A stretch of 64,000 bases of DNA from Phycisphaerae bacterium (lineage in GTDB: Bacteria; Planctomycetota; Phycisphaerae; UBA1845): positions 124,001-188,000 of the forward strand of contig JAJDEB010000032.1 in assembly GCA_029260015.1 (NCBI GenBank), written 5' to 3'. Positions 9,052-17,447 of the stretch are shown here, piece after piece. Position 1 is the stretch's first letter; each line of letters opens with the position of its first letter. The notes beneath the pieces were generated by a model that did not search any database, was not told where the DNA came from, and was given only the letters and a program-made list of their open reading frames with translations. The translations under genes and the position numbers were made by a program.

Positions 9052-9288
9052 ATGAAAGTTACCCGCAGTATGTTTCAGCGCTACCGCATGCAGGATGCGG
9101 CTGAGACCAAATTACGCAACATTGTCGTCAAGACCAAGGAACGCAGCCGTCGCGACGCCCGCATGATGGAAACCATCAAGAGTGGCAGCCTGCCATATAC
9201 ACCGGTGGTGATGAGTTGGATTTCCCGCCAGCTTGATATGCCGGCATCGAAGTTGACGCAGGACGACATCGCCAAGCTGACCCGCTGA
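9052..9288 (+). CDS. Small basic helical protein, unknown function
   Basis: The 78-residue product is rich in Arg, Lys and Met, with no Cys and no membrane segment. I do not recognise the family. It looks all-helical, with a central basic stretch (KTKERSRRDARMM). The reading frame is supported by an ATG preceded by GGAG at 10-base spacing and by a strong intrinsic terminator 43 bases after the stop, so this is a monocistronic unit of its own. An RNA- or DNA-binding role is possible from charge alone but is only a guess. Confidence 0.65.
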   Translation: MKVTRSMFQRYRMQDAAETKLRNIVVKTKERSRRDARMMETIKSGSLPYTPVVMSWISRQLDMPASKLTQDDIAKLTR

Positions 9289-9330
9289 GTTGTTCGCCTT
9301 CGGGCGATTGGCCATTGTGCATCTCAAATA

Positions 9331-9364
9331 CCGCGTGGGCGTTTCTCCCATGCGGTTTTTCTTT
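9331..9364 (+). terminator. Rho-independent terminator
   Basis: CCGCGTGGG (9331-9339) pairs with CCCATGCGG (9347-9355), nine pairs with one G-U and a 7-base loop, followed directly by TTTTTCTTT. This is the clearest intrinsic terminator in the window. It lies between the 78-residue gene and priA. Confidence 0.9.
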
Positions 9365-9425
9365 GCGCGGAGTTGTGTTCTCGGCGTGCGGTTGTTTTCC
9401 CGCGATTGCTCAATAGGCTAATGCC

Positions 9426-11717
9426 ATGCCCAGGCGAAAGACTGTCGATCATACCGCGCCGCTTTGGGTCGAAGCCGGCAACCCCACCGAAGCCGTGCTC
9501 GTCTCCGTTGCACCTGTCGCCCCGATCGACAAGCTCTACACCTATACCGTCGATGACGAACTGGCGCACCTTGTCTTGCCAGGACGCCGCGTGATGGTGC
9601 CATTTGGTCGCAAGGGGCGGTTGGCTCCTGCGATCGTGGTGTCGGTGACACGCGGTCCGTGGAACTCCACGCTGAAACCCGTCGCCGAAATCCTTGAAGA
9701 AGCCGGTTCGCTTAGCGATCATCTGATCGATTTGGGCAAGTGGATTTCGGATTACTACTACTGCCCGCTAGGGCGGTCGCTCGCTGCAATGGTGCCCGAG
9801 GCGGTCCGGAAGAAGCGCGGATTCCAAACCGTTCGCCATGCACGCCTGGTTGCCGATTCTGAAACCATTGAGGGTTCGCGGCTGGGGCCGAAGCAAAAGC
9901 AACTGATTGCGAAACTTCTTGAAGGCGATGGAGCGTTTGAGGTTGGGATGCTGTTGGAACAAAGCGGTGCATCCCGTTCCACGCTGCGCGGTTTGATCGA
10001 CAAAGGCTGGGTAGAAGAAACGCAGTCCAAGGTGGCGGTGTCTTACGAACCCGTCCAAGCAACAAAGGTCACGCCCTCATATTCGATGAATGACGCCCAG
10101 CAGGCGGCGCTCGATCGCATCGAAGCCGGCATCGCCGACGACGCGTTCAAATCATTCCTGCTGTTTGGCGTTAGCGGAAGCGGTAAGACCGAGGTCTACA
10201 TTCGTGCGATGCAGCGGGTGGTGGAATCGGGTAAGCAGGCGATCATGCTGGTTCCCGAAATCGCTTTGACGGCGCAGTTGATGAAGCGGGTGGCTCAGCG
10301 GTTTGATCGAGTGGCGGTGATTCACAGTGGTCTAACGGGTGTGGAGCGATCACTGGCGTGGGAAGATATTCGACTGGGCCATACGCCGGTCGTCGTCGGT
10401 ACGCGTAGTGCCATCTTCGCACCATGTCCGGACATCGGGTTGATCGTCGTCGATGAAGAGCAGGAACCAAGTTACAAAAATCTGCAGAGTCCGCGCTTTC
10501 ATGTGCGCGATGTTGCGATCATGCGGGCGCAGAAGCTGGGTGTGCCGGTCTTGTTGGGTTCGGCGACACCTTCGCTTGAAACGTGGAACAACTGTTTGCA
10601 TCGCAAAGCGTACGAACGATTGAATTTGCCGACGCGGGTCATGGATAAGTCGATGCCAGCCGTCAAGCTGGTGGACATGACGCATCGAACTGCACCGAGC
10701 AAGACGGTGACCATTTCCGAACCATTGCAAACGGCGCTCGCAGAAACGCTTGAGCGCAAACAACAATCGGTTGTGCTGATCAATCGGCGCGGGTTTGCGT
10801 CGTGGTTGTTTTGTCCGACGTGCAAGACGCGGATCGAGTGTCGGCGATGCAATGCGGGAATGATTCTGCATCGATCGCGTAAGATTCTGTTGTGCCACCA
10901 TTGTCACGAACAGACGCCGATTCCGGATCGCTGTCCGCAGATGTCGTGCGGGGGCAGGTTGCTGACCGGTGGCGGGGGGGCTGAGCGGGTCGAAGACGAA
11001 CTTAAGCAGATGTTCCCGACGGCACAGATCATGCGAGCCGACAGCGACACAATGAACCACGCGACGAAGTACACCGAACTCGTCACGAAAATGGAGAAGG
11101 GCGAAGTCGATATACTGCTGGGAACGCAGATGATTGCGAAAGGATTGGACTTTCCCGGGGTCGCCCTTGTCGGTGTGATCGGTGCAGATTTGGCAGGTGC
11201 TGCCGGCGACTTTCGAGCGAGCGAGCGGTTGTTTCAGTTGGTGACGCAGGTGGCGGGGCGAGCGGGCCGGGCGGAAACGGAGGGAAGGGTTTTGGTTCAG
11301 ACGTTATCGCCAAGCCTTCCCGCGTTGAGGAGTTCGCTGACCCACGACTATTGTTCATTTGTTGAATCCGAATTAGCTTTCCGCAAAGAGCAGTACCTTC
11401 CACCGTTTACGCGGATGGCCCGGATCGTGATTTCCGGCAAGCGCGAGAGCGAGTTGATTGCAGACGGTACCGCGATCGTCGAGCGGATTCGCTCGGTCGT
11501 GGAAGAATTGGATGGCGGCGATTCGGGCGTTCGCGTGCTGGGTCCGCACCCTTGCGTGCTTGAGCGGTTGCGTGGTTCGTATCGGTTTGAGTTGTTGCTG
11601 GTCGCACGGACGGCGACAGAATTGAATAAGGTGCTGGGAAGCGTTCGGGCTTCGGGCGGGTTCAAATCGAAGTCGCGCTCATTGATGATTGATGTTGACC
11701 CGGTTGCGCTTTCATAA
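9426..11717 (+). CDS. priA: Primosomal protein N' (replication restart helicase PriA)
   Basis: PriA recognises stalled forks and loads the replicative helicase to restart replication. The 763-residue product has the N-terminal DNA-binding domain (APIDKLYTYTVDD) and the Walker A motif GVSGSGKTE at about residue 248. It also has the DEEQ Walker B box at about 343 and the PriA-type zinc region with paired cysteines (CPTCKTRIECRRC, then CHHCHEQTPIPDRC). The helicase C-lobe motifs GTQMIAKGLDFP and QVAGRAGR follow. The ATG at 9426 is preceded by no strong ribosome-binding site; an out-of-frame ATG occurs just upstream. hom follows after 36 bases and may share its transcript. Confidence 0.96.
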   Translation: MPRRKTVDHTAPLWVEAGNPTEAVLVSVAPVAPIDKLYTYTVDDELAHLVLPGRRVMVPFGRKGRLAPAIVVSVTRGPWNSTLKPVAEILEEAGSLSDHLIDLGKWISDYYYCPLGRSLAAMVPEAVRKKRGFQTVRHARLVADSETIEGSRLGPKQKQLIAKLLEGDGAFEVGMLLEQSGASRSTLRGLIDKGWVEETQSKVAVSYEPVQATKVTPSYSMNDAQQAALDRIEAGIADDAFKSFLLFGVSGSGKTEVYIRAMQRVVESGKQAIMLVPEIALTAQLMKRVAQRFDRVAVIHSGLTGVERSLAWEDIRLGHTPVVVGTRSAIFAPCPDIGLIVVDEEQEPSYKNLQSPRFHVRDVAIMRAQKLGVPVLLGSATPSLETWNNCLHRKAYERLNLPTRVMDKSMPAVKLVDMTHRTAPSKTVTISEPLQTALAETLERKQQSVVLINRRGFASWLFCPTCKTRIECRRCNAGMILHRSRKILLCHHCHEQTPIPDRCPQMSCGGRLLTGGGGAERVEDELKQMFPTAQIMRADSDTMNHATKYTELVTKMEKGEVDILLGTQMIAKGLDFPGVALVGVIGADLAGAAGDFRASERLFQLVTQVAGRAGRAETEGRVLVQTLSPSLPALRSSLTHDYCSFVESELAFRKEQYLPPFTRMARIVISGKRESELIADGTAIVERIRSVVEELDGGDSGVRVLGPHPCVLERLRGSYRFELLLVARTATELNKVLGSVRASGGFKSKSRSLMIDVDPVALS

Positions 11718-11753
11718 CTGCAGACGCAACGCGTTTTTGGAGAAGTGGCAGAC

Positions 11754-13061
11754 ATGTCTGAAGTGAAAACGATTCGGGTGGCGCTGGCTGGCTGTGGTAC
11801 GGTTGGCGGCGGTGTGGCGGAAATCATCATCAAACGTGGCGACGCGTTGGCCGCCCGTACCGGATTGCGATTTGAAATCGTCAAAGCGCTCGTTTCCGAT
11901 GCGTCGAAAAAACGCGAAGTGCCGTTTGATTCGAGTTTGTTTACGGACGATCCAAACGACTTGGCCAACCTTGATGTTGACATGGTCGTTGAAGTGATGG
12001 GCGGAACCGACACCGCATGCGAGGTCGTGATAGCCGCACTAAAACGTGGCATTCCGGTGGTGACGGCCAACAAAGCGCTGCTTGCACATCATGGCGTCGA
12101 GGTCTACGAAGCAGCCCGTAAAGGGAATACCTGCATTGCCTTCGAGGCGAGTTGCGCGGGAGGGCTGCCGATCATCGGTGCGTTGTTGCGGGGATTGCAG
12201 GCAAACCGCAACACGTCGATCATGGGCATCTTCAATAGCACCTGCAATTATATTTTGACCGAAATGCTGTCCGGTGGAGCGACGTATGGCGACGCACTCA
12301 AGTCTGCGCAGCAAGCGGGATACGCAGAAGCCGACCCGACGCTCGATGTCGGTGGCGGTGATACTGCCCATAAGTTGACGATCCTGGCATCGCTGGCATT
12401 CGGATTGAATCTCGATGGCAAGAAGGTGGCGATGGAAGGGATTGAATCTGTCGAACTTTCGGATCTTCAAATAGCACAAGACCTTGGATATGCCTGCAAG
12501 TTGCTGGGGATCGGCGAACGCTTTGACGATGGTTCGGTTTCGTTGAGCGTGCATCCGACTCTGATTCCACATTCCGAAACACTTGCTGGCATGAACGGTA
12601 CAAGTGGGGCGGTGGTCGTTCAGGGCGATGTCGTTGGTGAAACGTTTTATGCAGGCGCGGGTGCTGGAAGTCTACCGACGGCGAGCGCCGTAGTGGCCGA
12701 CATGGTTGATGTCGCCAGCGGTGCAGCGCAGAAAACCTTCGAGCAGATTCGTGTTTACAATGATCGCACGTCGAACGCGCAATATCGAGACTCGGGCGAA
12801 AGGCAGTATGCCTATTTCGTTCGATTTTCGATCAAGAGCGACGACGATCTTGCAAGTTGTATTGAGAAGTTGCCCTGCGGCGGCAATACTTTTGTCAGGC
12901 TGGGCAGCAATGCGGCGAGTGCGGATGATCAGGCAGTCGTTGGGATTACGAATTCGATGTCGGAATCATCCTTCGAAAAATCGCTCATGGAAATACAACA
13001 GGCGTTCTCACTTACCGACACTCCGAAATTCATCCGCATCCTGAAACTGGAAACCAACTGA
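11754..13061 (+). CDS. hom: Homoserine dehydrogenase
   Basis: This enzyme reduces aspartate semialdehyde to homoserine in the threonine/methionine branch. The N-terminal Rossmann motif VALAGCGTVGGGV, the catalytic-domain EADPTLDVGGGDTAHKL signature (with the catalytic Asp/Lys region) and a C-terminal ACT-like region (about residues 350-435) give the normal monofunctional architecture of about 435 residues. I chose ATG 11754, 11 bases after GGAG; a GTG at 11745 would sit inside the ribosome-binding site. The stop codon overlaps the start of the next gene by one base, pointing to translational coupling with the proposed homoserine kinase. Confidence 0.95.
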   Translation: MSEVKTIRVALAGCGTVGGGVAEIIIKRGDALAARTGLRFEIVKALVSDASKKREVPFDSSLFTDDPNDLANLDVDMVVEVMGGTDTACEVVIAALKRGIPVVTANKALLAHHGVEVYEAARKGNTCIAFEASCAGGLPIIGALLRGLQANRNTSIMGIFNSTCNYILTEMLSGGATYGDALKSAQQAGYAEADPTLDVGGGDTAHKLTILASLAFGLNLDGKKVAMEGIESVELSDLQIAQDLGYACKLLGIGERFDDGSVSLSVHPTLIPHSETLAGMNGTSGAVVVQGDVVGETFYAGAGAGSLPTASAVVADMVDVASGAAQKTFEQIRVYNDRTSNAQYRDSGERQYAYFVRFSIKSDDDLASCIEKLPCGGNTFVRLGSNAASADDQAVVGITNSMSESSFEKSLMEIQQAFSLTDTPKFIRILKLETN

Positions 13062-14248
13062 TGAAGTATGCGATGATCTTACCGGATGGAGCGGCGGACG
13101 AACCGCTGGATCAGCTTGGCGGGCAAACAGTGCTCGAAGCCGCAAAAACCCCTAATATCGACTGGATTTCGACACATGGGCGGCAGGGGCGGATCGTGAC
13201 TGTGCCCAAAGAATTCCTGCCGGGTAGCGATGTGGCTACGCTTTCGGTCGTCGGTTATGACCCGCGCACCAGCTACACCGGCCGCGCGCCACTTGAGGCC
13301 TATGCACAGGGTATCGAAGTCGGCGGTGATGACTTGGTTTTTCGCTGCAACCTGGTGACGATCGACTCAAAAGTGATGCGGGATTTTACGGCGGGTCATA
13401 TTTCGCAACCCGAAGCGTCGCGACTTATCGCCGATTTGAATCGTGAGTTTGAAAACGATCCAATCGATTTTTTCGAAGGCGTGCAGTATCGCCATTTGAT
13501 GGTGGTGCGCAATGCGGGCGATTTGCGATGCACCTGCACGCCGCCGCACGACATTCCCGATCAGCCGGTGGCGGGTTATCTGCCGCATGGTGATCACGGT
13601 GAACGCGTGCAGGACATCATGAAACGCGCGGCGAACATTCTGCGAGATCATGAAGTTAATACCGTGCGCTGCGAACTCGGTGACAACCCAGCCACAGACA
13701 TTTGGCTTTGGGGATACGGGCGCGTCAAGAAGTTGCCTCTGTTTGCCGATCGATTTGGTGTGAAGGGTGCATCCATTGCGGCTGTCGATCTGATTCGTGG
13801 CATCACATCGCTAATCGGTTTCGATCAGATTAACGTACCGACAGCGACCGGGTATCTCGACACCGACTACATTGCAAAAGGCAATGCAGCAGTGAGTGCG
13901 CTTGATCGATATGATCTGGTGCTGGTTCACATCGAAGCACCCGATGAAGCCGGTCACCTCGGTGACTACGAAGCGAAGATCAAAGCGATCGAAGAAATCG
14001 ATTTGCACATCGTTGGACCGGTGCTTGAAAAATTGAAAACATTTGACGCATGGAAAATCGTCGTTGTGCCCGATCACCCAACCCCAGTTTCCACCCGCAT
14101 GCACACCCGCACACCGCCACCGCTATGTATGGCCGGAACAGGAATTGAATCTGTCATGCAAAAGCCATTCGGCGAGACGAACGCCCAGCAAAGCAAACTG
14201 CTCATCGATCCCGGATGTGAAATGATGGAATACTTCCTAAAGGTTTGA
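13061..14248 (+). CDS. ApgM-family phosphotransferase, proposed homoserine kinase
   Basis: The 395-residue protein belongs to the archaeal-type cofactor-independent phosphoglycerate mutase (ApgM) branch of the alkaline phosphatase superfamily. Metal-binding motifs LPDGAAD (Asp9), the PGSDVAT nucleophile region (Ser56), VHIEAPDEAGHLGD and VPDHPTPVSTRMHT are all present. A subfamily of these proteins has been proposed, from gene context, to be a non-homologous homoserine kinase. Here the start codon overlaps the stop of homoserine dehydrogenase (TGATG), and aspartokinase lies 1.1 kb further on, which supports that role over glycolytic mutase. Biochemistry remains unproven for this protein. Confidence 0.85.
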   Translation: MKYAMILPDGAADEPLDQLGGQTVLEAAKTPNIDWISTHGRQGRIVTVPKEFLPGSDVATLSVVGYDPRTSYTGRAPLEAYAQGIEVGGDDLVFRCNLVTIDSKVMRDFTAGHISQPEASRLIADLNREFENDPIDFFEGVQYRHLMVVRNAGDLRCTCTPPHDIPDQPVAGYLPHGDHGERVQDIMKRAANILRDHEVNTVRCELGDNPATDIWLWGYGRVKKLPLFADRFGVKGASIAAVDLIRGITSLIGFDQINVPTATGYLDTDYIAKGNAAVSALDRYDLVLVHIEAPDEAGHLGDYEAKIKAIEEIDLHIVGPVLEKLKTFDAWKIVVVPDHPTPVSTRMHTRTPPPLCMAGTGIESVMQKPFGETNAQQSKLLIDPGCEMMEYFLKV

Positions 14249-14514
14249 ACCCAAGTTCGGGCCTGATTGCAGCGCCAACCGCAGAAAATCAAAAAAAGTA
14301 TACCGCAACCTGGGTGTGAGGGGTTTGCTCGTTGGGAGGATGTAAGGTGTTGATATATCTATGGTTATGTCGCGTTTGCTCAAATCAAACGTCCGCGTTT
14401 ACTGCGTTGAAAGTCGGGTTTGCTGTGCTGCCATAAAGTTCTCGGACGTTGAAGGACGATAAACAAGCGCTGGAATAAAATGGGTAACTTCGATCAGCAG
14501 TGGAGTCTTTATCG

Positions 14515-15153
14515 ATGAGCACCATGTTGCGAAAAGAGCAACGCATGTCAACGATGCAGCGACGCCGCAAGCCTGGGAACGAGAGATGCTTGCAGTTTGC
14601 GTTTGATGCCGACGGCTCGCTTGCAGGAATTGACGGTGACGTGCCGCAGGAGATTCATCTTGAGGCCACCAACAACGACGCAGACGCTGCACCGTGGTTG
14701 GATGATTACTTCTGGATGGAACTCATGCAGCGCTGGTCGGATGCGCCCGTTTCCGTTCACTTTCAAGCCACCAAGGGCAGCCTGCTTCATGGCGTTATTA
14801 TTCATCAACTCAACATGCTTCGCCGAGTTGTTCCGCATTGGCGGTTGATCGGGCATTGCTATCTCAGCGATCTTGAAGCTGAAGGCGTCATCGAACAAGC
14901 CGCAGTCACGGTCTATCACGAGATCCATGTGATCGATGGACGTCGTCCGGGCGCGGCAGATTCGCGTCACCCCATGCGGATCGAAGATGCCATCGCAACC
15001 ATGCGTAAGGTGCAACGGGCGAACAAGCGCAACACACCAATCGTGGTTTGTCGCCGGCCCGAAGCGCAACCATTAGTGAGTTCTCCGCCAACTGCAATAC
15101 CGCAGACGGCGAACGATTCGACTGTGTCGCGCCCGGTGCGAACGATGGCGTAG
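14515..15153 (+). CDS. Protein of unknown function between threonine-pathway genes
   Basis: The 212-residue product has no signal peptide or membrane helix and matches no family I recognise. The central part (about residues 20-150) is well mixed in composition with Trp-rich stretches (PWLDDYFWMELMQRW, VVPHWRLIGHCYL), suggesting a folded domain. The last 45 residues are Pro/Ser/Thr-rich and probably disordered. ATG 14515 follows GGAG at 9 bases; a GTG at 14500 is the alternative. It lies between the proposed homoserine kinase and aspartokinase, but spacing on both sides exceeds 200 bases, so a pathway link is not shown. Confidence 0.6.
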   Translation: MSTMLRKEQRMSTMQRRRKPGNERCLQFAFDADGSLAGIDGDVPQEIHLEATNNDADAAPWLDDYFWMELMQRWSDAPVSVHFQATKGSLLHGVIIHQLNMLRRVVPHWRLIGHCYLSDLEAEGVIEQAAVTVYHEIHVIDGRRPGAADSRHPMRIEDAIATMRKVQRANKRNTPIVVCRRPEAQPLVSSPPTAIPQTANDSTVSRPVRTMA

Positions 15154-15385
15154 TTTTATTTCACACGCCTTCGAAAGACTGACGGCCGGGCCACAACTTG
15201 TATGATCAAGGCGACGACGCAAGTCCGACCCGAAATTAGACTACCCACCCTCTGCTCATTAAGCGCATCGCATTTCAGTAAGCCAATCCGCACGTAGACA
15301 CGCTGGATATCGGACGTTTGTCGCCACGTCGTATTTGAAGACCACTATCGATTTTCGTTGCGACACCGCTTAGAATGGTCCGGCT

Positions 15386-16618
15386 ATGGCCCTGATCGTT
15401 CAAAAATTCGGCGGTACATCGGTTGCCGATGCCGACAAGATTCATCGCGCTGCCCGGCGGGCGATTCGCGCCAAGCTTGATGGGAAGAAGGTGGTGCTTG
15501 TCGTTTCGGCGATGGGTAAGACCACCGATCATCTGATCGCGTTGGCTCGCGAAGTGACGCCGGAACCCCCACGCCGCGAGTTAGACATGCTGCTGACGAC
15601 TGGCGAGCAGGTATCGATTGCGTTGATGGCGATGGCGATTCAATCGGTTGGGCATGAAGCGATCAGTTTGACCGGTGGGCAGTTGGGACTCGTCACTGAC
15701 AGTCGGCATTCGCAGGCCCGGATTCAGAACATTTCCAAAGAGCGGTTGTTCAAGGAGCTTGACGACGGCCGCATTGTTATCGTTGCAGGGTTTCAGGGTG
15801 TCGATGAAACCGGCGAGATCACGACGATGGGGCGTGGTGCGTCGGATACGACGGCGGCTGCTCTGGCGGCGGTTCTTGGTGCGGAGATTTGTGAGATCTA
15901 CACCGATGTTGACGGGATTTATACGTCCGACCCGCGCGTCGTACCGGAAGCCCGCAAGCTCGACGCGATCAGCTACGACGAAATGCTCGAGATGGCCGGC
16001 GCTGGGGCTGGCGTGATGCACTCAAGGGCGATCGAATTCGCTAAGAAATACAACGTTCCCATTCATGTACGCAGTTCGCTGACCGATCAACCGGGGACCA
16101 TGATCATGGAAAAGACGCCTGGAATGGAAGATGTGGCTGTCCGCGGCGCATCGCTGAAAGTTGACCTCGCCACCATCGTGATGACCCGCGTGCCGAATGA
16201 ACCGGGCATCGCAGCCGAGATTTTTGCCGAAGTGGGCAAGCATCACATCGTGGTGGACGACATCATTCAAAACTTCTACGACGATCGCAAACTCGCCAAC
16301 GTCGGCTTCAGCACGAATCAGGATCAGGCCCGCGAAGGCGTCGAAGTCTGTCGAAGGATGGCTGAGGCGCGCGGGTTTGGCCCCGTCGAACTCGATGAAA
16401 ACGTGTCCAAGGTCAGCGTCGTCGGAGTGGGCATGCGCTCGCACGCAGCCGTCGCCGCAAGAATGTTCGAAGCACTCCGCGATGCCAAGGTCAACATCGA
16501 CACCATCTCAACCAGCGAGATCGTCATCAGTTGCATCGTCCCGCAAGAACACGGTCCAAGAGCGCTGCAGGCAGTGCATAAAGCATTCGAACTCGACAAA
16601 GCCCACCCGAGCACATAG
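15386..16618 (+). CDS. lysC: Aspartate kinase
   Basis: Aspartokinase phosphorylates aspartate, the first step to lysine, threonine and methionine. The 410-residue monofunctional enzyme has the N-terminal VQKFGGTSV kinase motif, LTTGEQVS, and the substrate loop GRGASDTTAAALAA (usually GRGGSDTTAVALAA; a Gly-to-Ala change). It ends in two ACT domains (about residues 265-410) that normally bind lysine or threonine for feedback control. The ATG lies 232 bases after the preceding gene, so it probably has its own promoter. A long perfect inverted repeat follows the stop codon. Confidence 0.96.
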   Translation: MALIVQKFGGTSVADADKIHRAARRAIRAKLDGKKVVLVVSAMGKTTDHLIALAREVTPEPPRRELDMLLTTGEQVSIALMAMAIQSVGHEAISLTGGQLGLVTDSRHSQARIQNISKERLFKELDDGRIVIVAGFQGVDETGEITTMGRGASDTTAAALAAVLGAEICEIYTDVDGIYTSDPRVVPEARKLDAISYDEMLEMAGAGAGVMHSRAIEFAKKYNVPIHVRSSLTDQPGTMIMEKTPGMEDVAVRGASLKVDLATIVMTRVPNEPGIAAEIFAEVGKHHIVVDDIIQNFYDDRKLANVGFSTNQDQAREGVEVCRRMAEARGFGPVELDENVSKVSVVGVGMRSHAAVAARMFEALRDAKVNIDTISTSEIVISCIVPQEHGPRALQAVHKAFELDKAHPST

Positions 16619-16634
16619 TTGAGTAGCCACCAAT

Positions 16635-16697
16635 GTAGGTCGGGTCATCGACCCGACAGGTCGTTGCATGATGTGTCGGGTCGATGACCCGACCTAC
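16635..16697. repeat. 24-base perfect inverted repeat after lysC
   Basis: Arms at 16635-16658 and 16674-16697 are exact reverse complements, with a 15-base loop. Each arm is itself nearly palindromic (GTCGGGTC-AT-CGACCCGAC), so the element can fold as one long hairpin or a cruciform with two. There is no T-run. It lies between the lysC stop and the nuclease start and spills into an artificial N-terminal extension of that next frame. It looks like a REP/MITE-type intergenic element, possibly acting as a terminator or RNA stabiliser. Confidence 0.9.
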
Positions 16698-16703
16698 TTG
16701 ATC

Positions 16704-17357
16704 ATGAGCCTTCTACGAACGCAAACCTTCTCCGAAACGATTCGATTCGCTCCCTTTTGGAAGCGTCGGCCTTTTATTGCGCTTGGCTTGCTGGTGGTTG
16801 GTGTTGGGGCGTTCTCGCAGCTTAGGGTCACGGGTCCGACGGACGATTTTGATACCTATCATAATCGGGTGTTCACGGTGGTTGAGGTAGCGGACGGGGA
16901 TACGTTTGATATTGATTATCCTGATGGGGCGCATCCTGATACGCGGATTCGATTGTGGGGGGTGGATACGCCAGAGGTGGCTGGCAGTCGTGATGGGGCG
17001 ATGCATTTTGGGACGGAGGCATCTGCGTTTGCGAAGGACGTTTTGCTTGGGGCTAAGGTGCGGGTGATTCTCTCTCCTAAACGCACGCGGGATAAGTATG
17101 ATCGGTTGCTGGCCTACGTCGAATTCGCTGAGGATGATGAGTCGGGGCGCGAAGGCGAATCGTTTAACGAGCGGTTGATTCACGAAGGGTTGGCGTACGC
17201 TGATTGGCGGTTCGATCATCCGATGAAATCGGTATACAAGAAAGCTGAACGCGAAGCACGTCGCGATCGGACGGGTTTATGGGCAAGGGTCTCGATCGAA
17301 GATATGCCGGCGTGGCGTAGCCGCATGGAGCGCGAGTTGAAGTATCGAGCGCCGTGA
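16704..17357 (+). CDS. Membrane-anchored thermonuclease-family protein
   Basis: This is a staphylococcal nuclease-like (SNase, OB-fold) protein that would cleave DNA or RNA outside the cytoplasm. A hydrophobic anchor spans about residues 22-40 of the 217-residue product. The nuclease core shows the VADGDTFDIDYPDG metal-site motif (Asp), RIRLWGVDTPE with the catalytic Arg and Glu, KYDRLLAYV with the second catalytic Arg, and the C-terminal LIHEGLAYAD helix. I take ATG 16704 as the start: the longer frame to 16668 is encoded by the inverted repeat and is unlikely to be protein. It converges with the S46 peptidase gene across a second inverted repeat. Confidence 0.9.
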   Translation: MSLLRTQTFSETIRFAPFWKRRPFIALGLLVVGVGAFSQLRVTGPTDDFDTYHNRVFTVVEVADGDTFDIDYPDGAHPDTRIRLWGVDTPEVAGSRDGAMHFGTEASAFAKDVLLGAKVRVILSPKRTRDKYDRLLAYVEFAEDDESGREGESFNERLIHEGLAYADWRFDHPMKSVYKKAEREARRDRTGLWARVSIEDMPAWRSRMERELKYRAP

Positions 17358-17365
17358 ATGTGCGC

Positions 17366-17431
17366 GTAGGGTGGGCCGTTCCAACTGCCGTACAGATGAA
17401 TATACGAACTGGTGGGCACGGCCCACCCTAC
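17366..17431. repeat. Inverted repeat with GTAGGGTGGGCCGT arms between convergent genes
   Basis: Perfect 14-base arms GTAGGGTGGGCCGT (17366-17379) and ACGGCCCACCCTAC (17418-17431) flank a 38-base centre. It sits between the stop codons of the convergent nuclease and peptidase genes and could serve as a bidirectional terminator. The GTAGGGTG/CACCCTAC ends recur at 25293-25366 and, as a half copy, at 52476-52487. Confidence 0.88.
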
Positions 17432-17447
17432 ACGGGCTTCGTCATGA

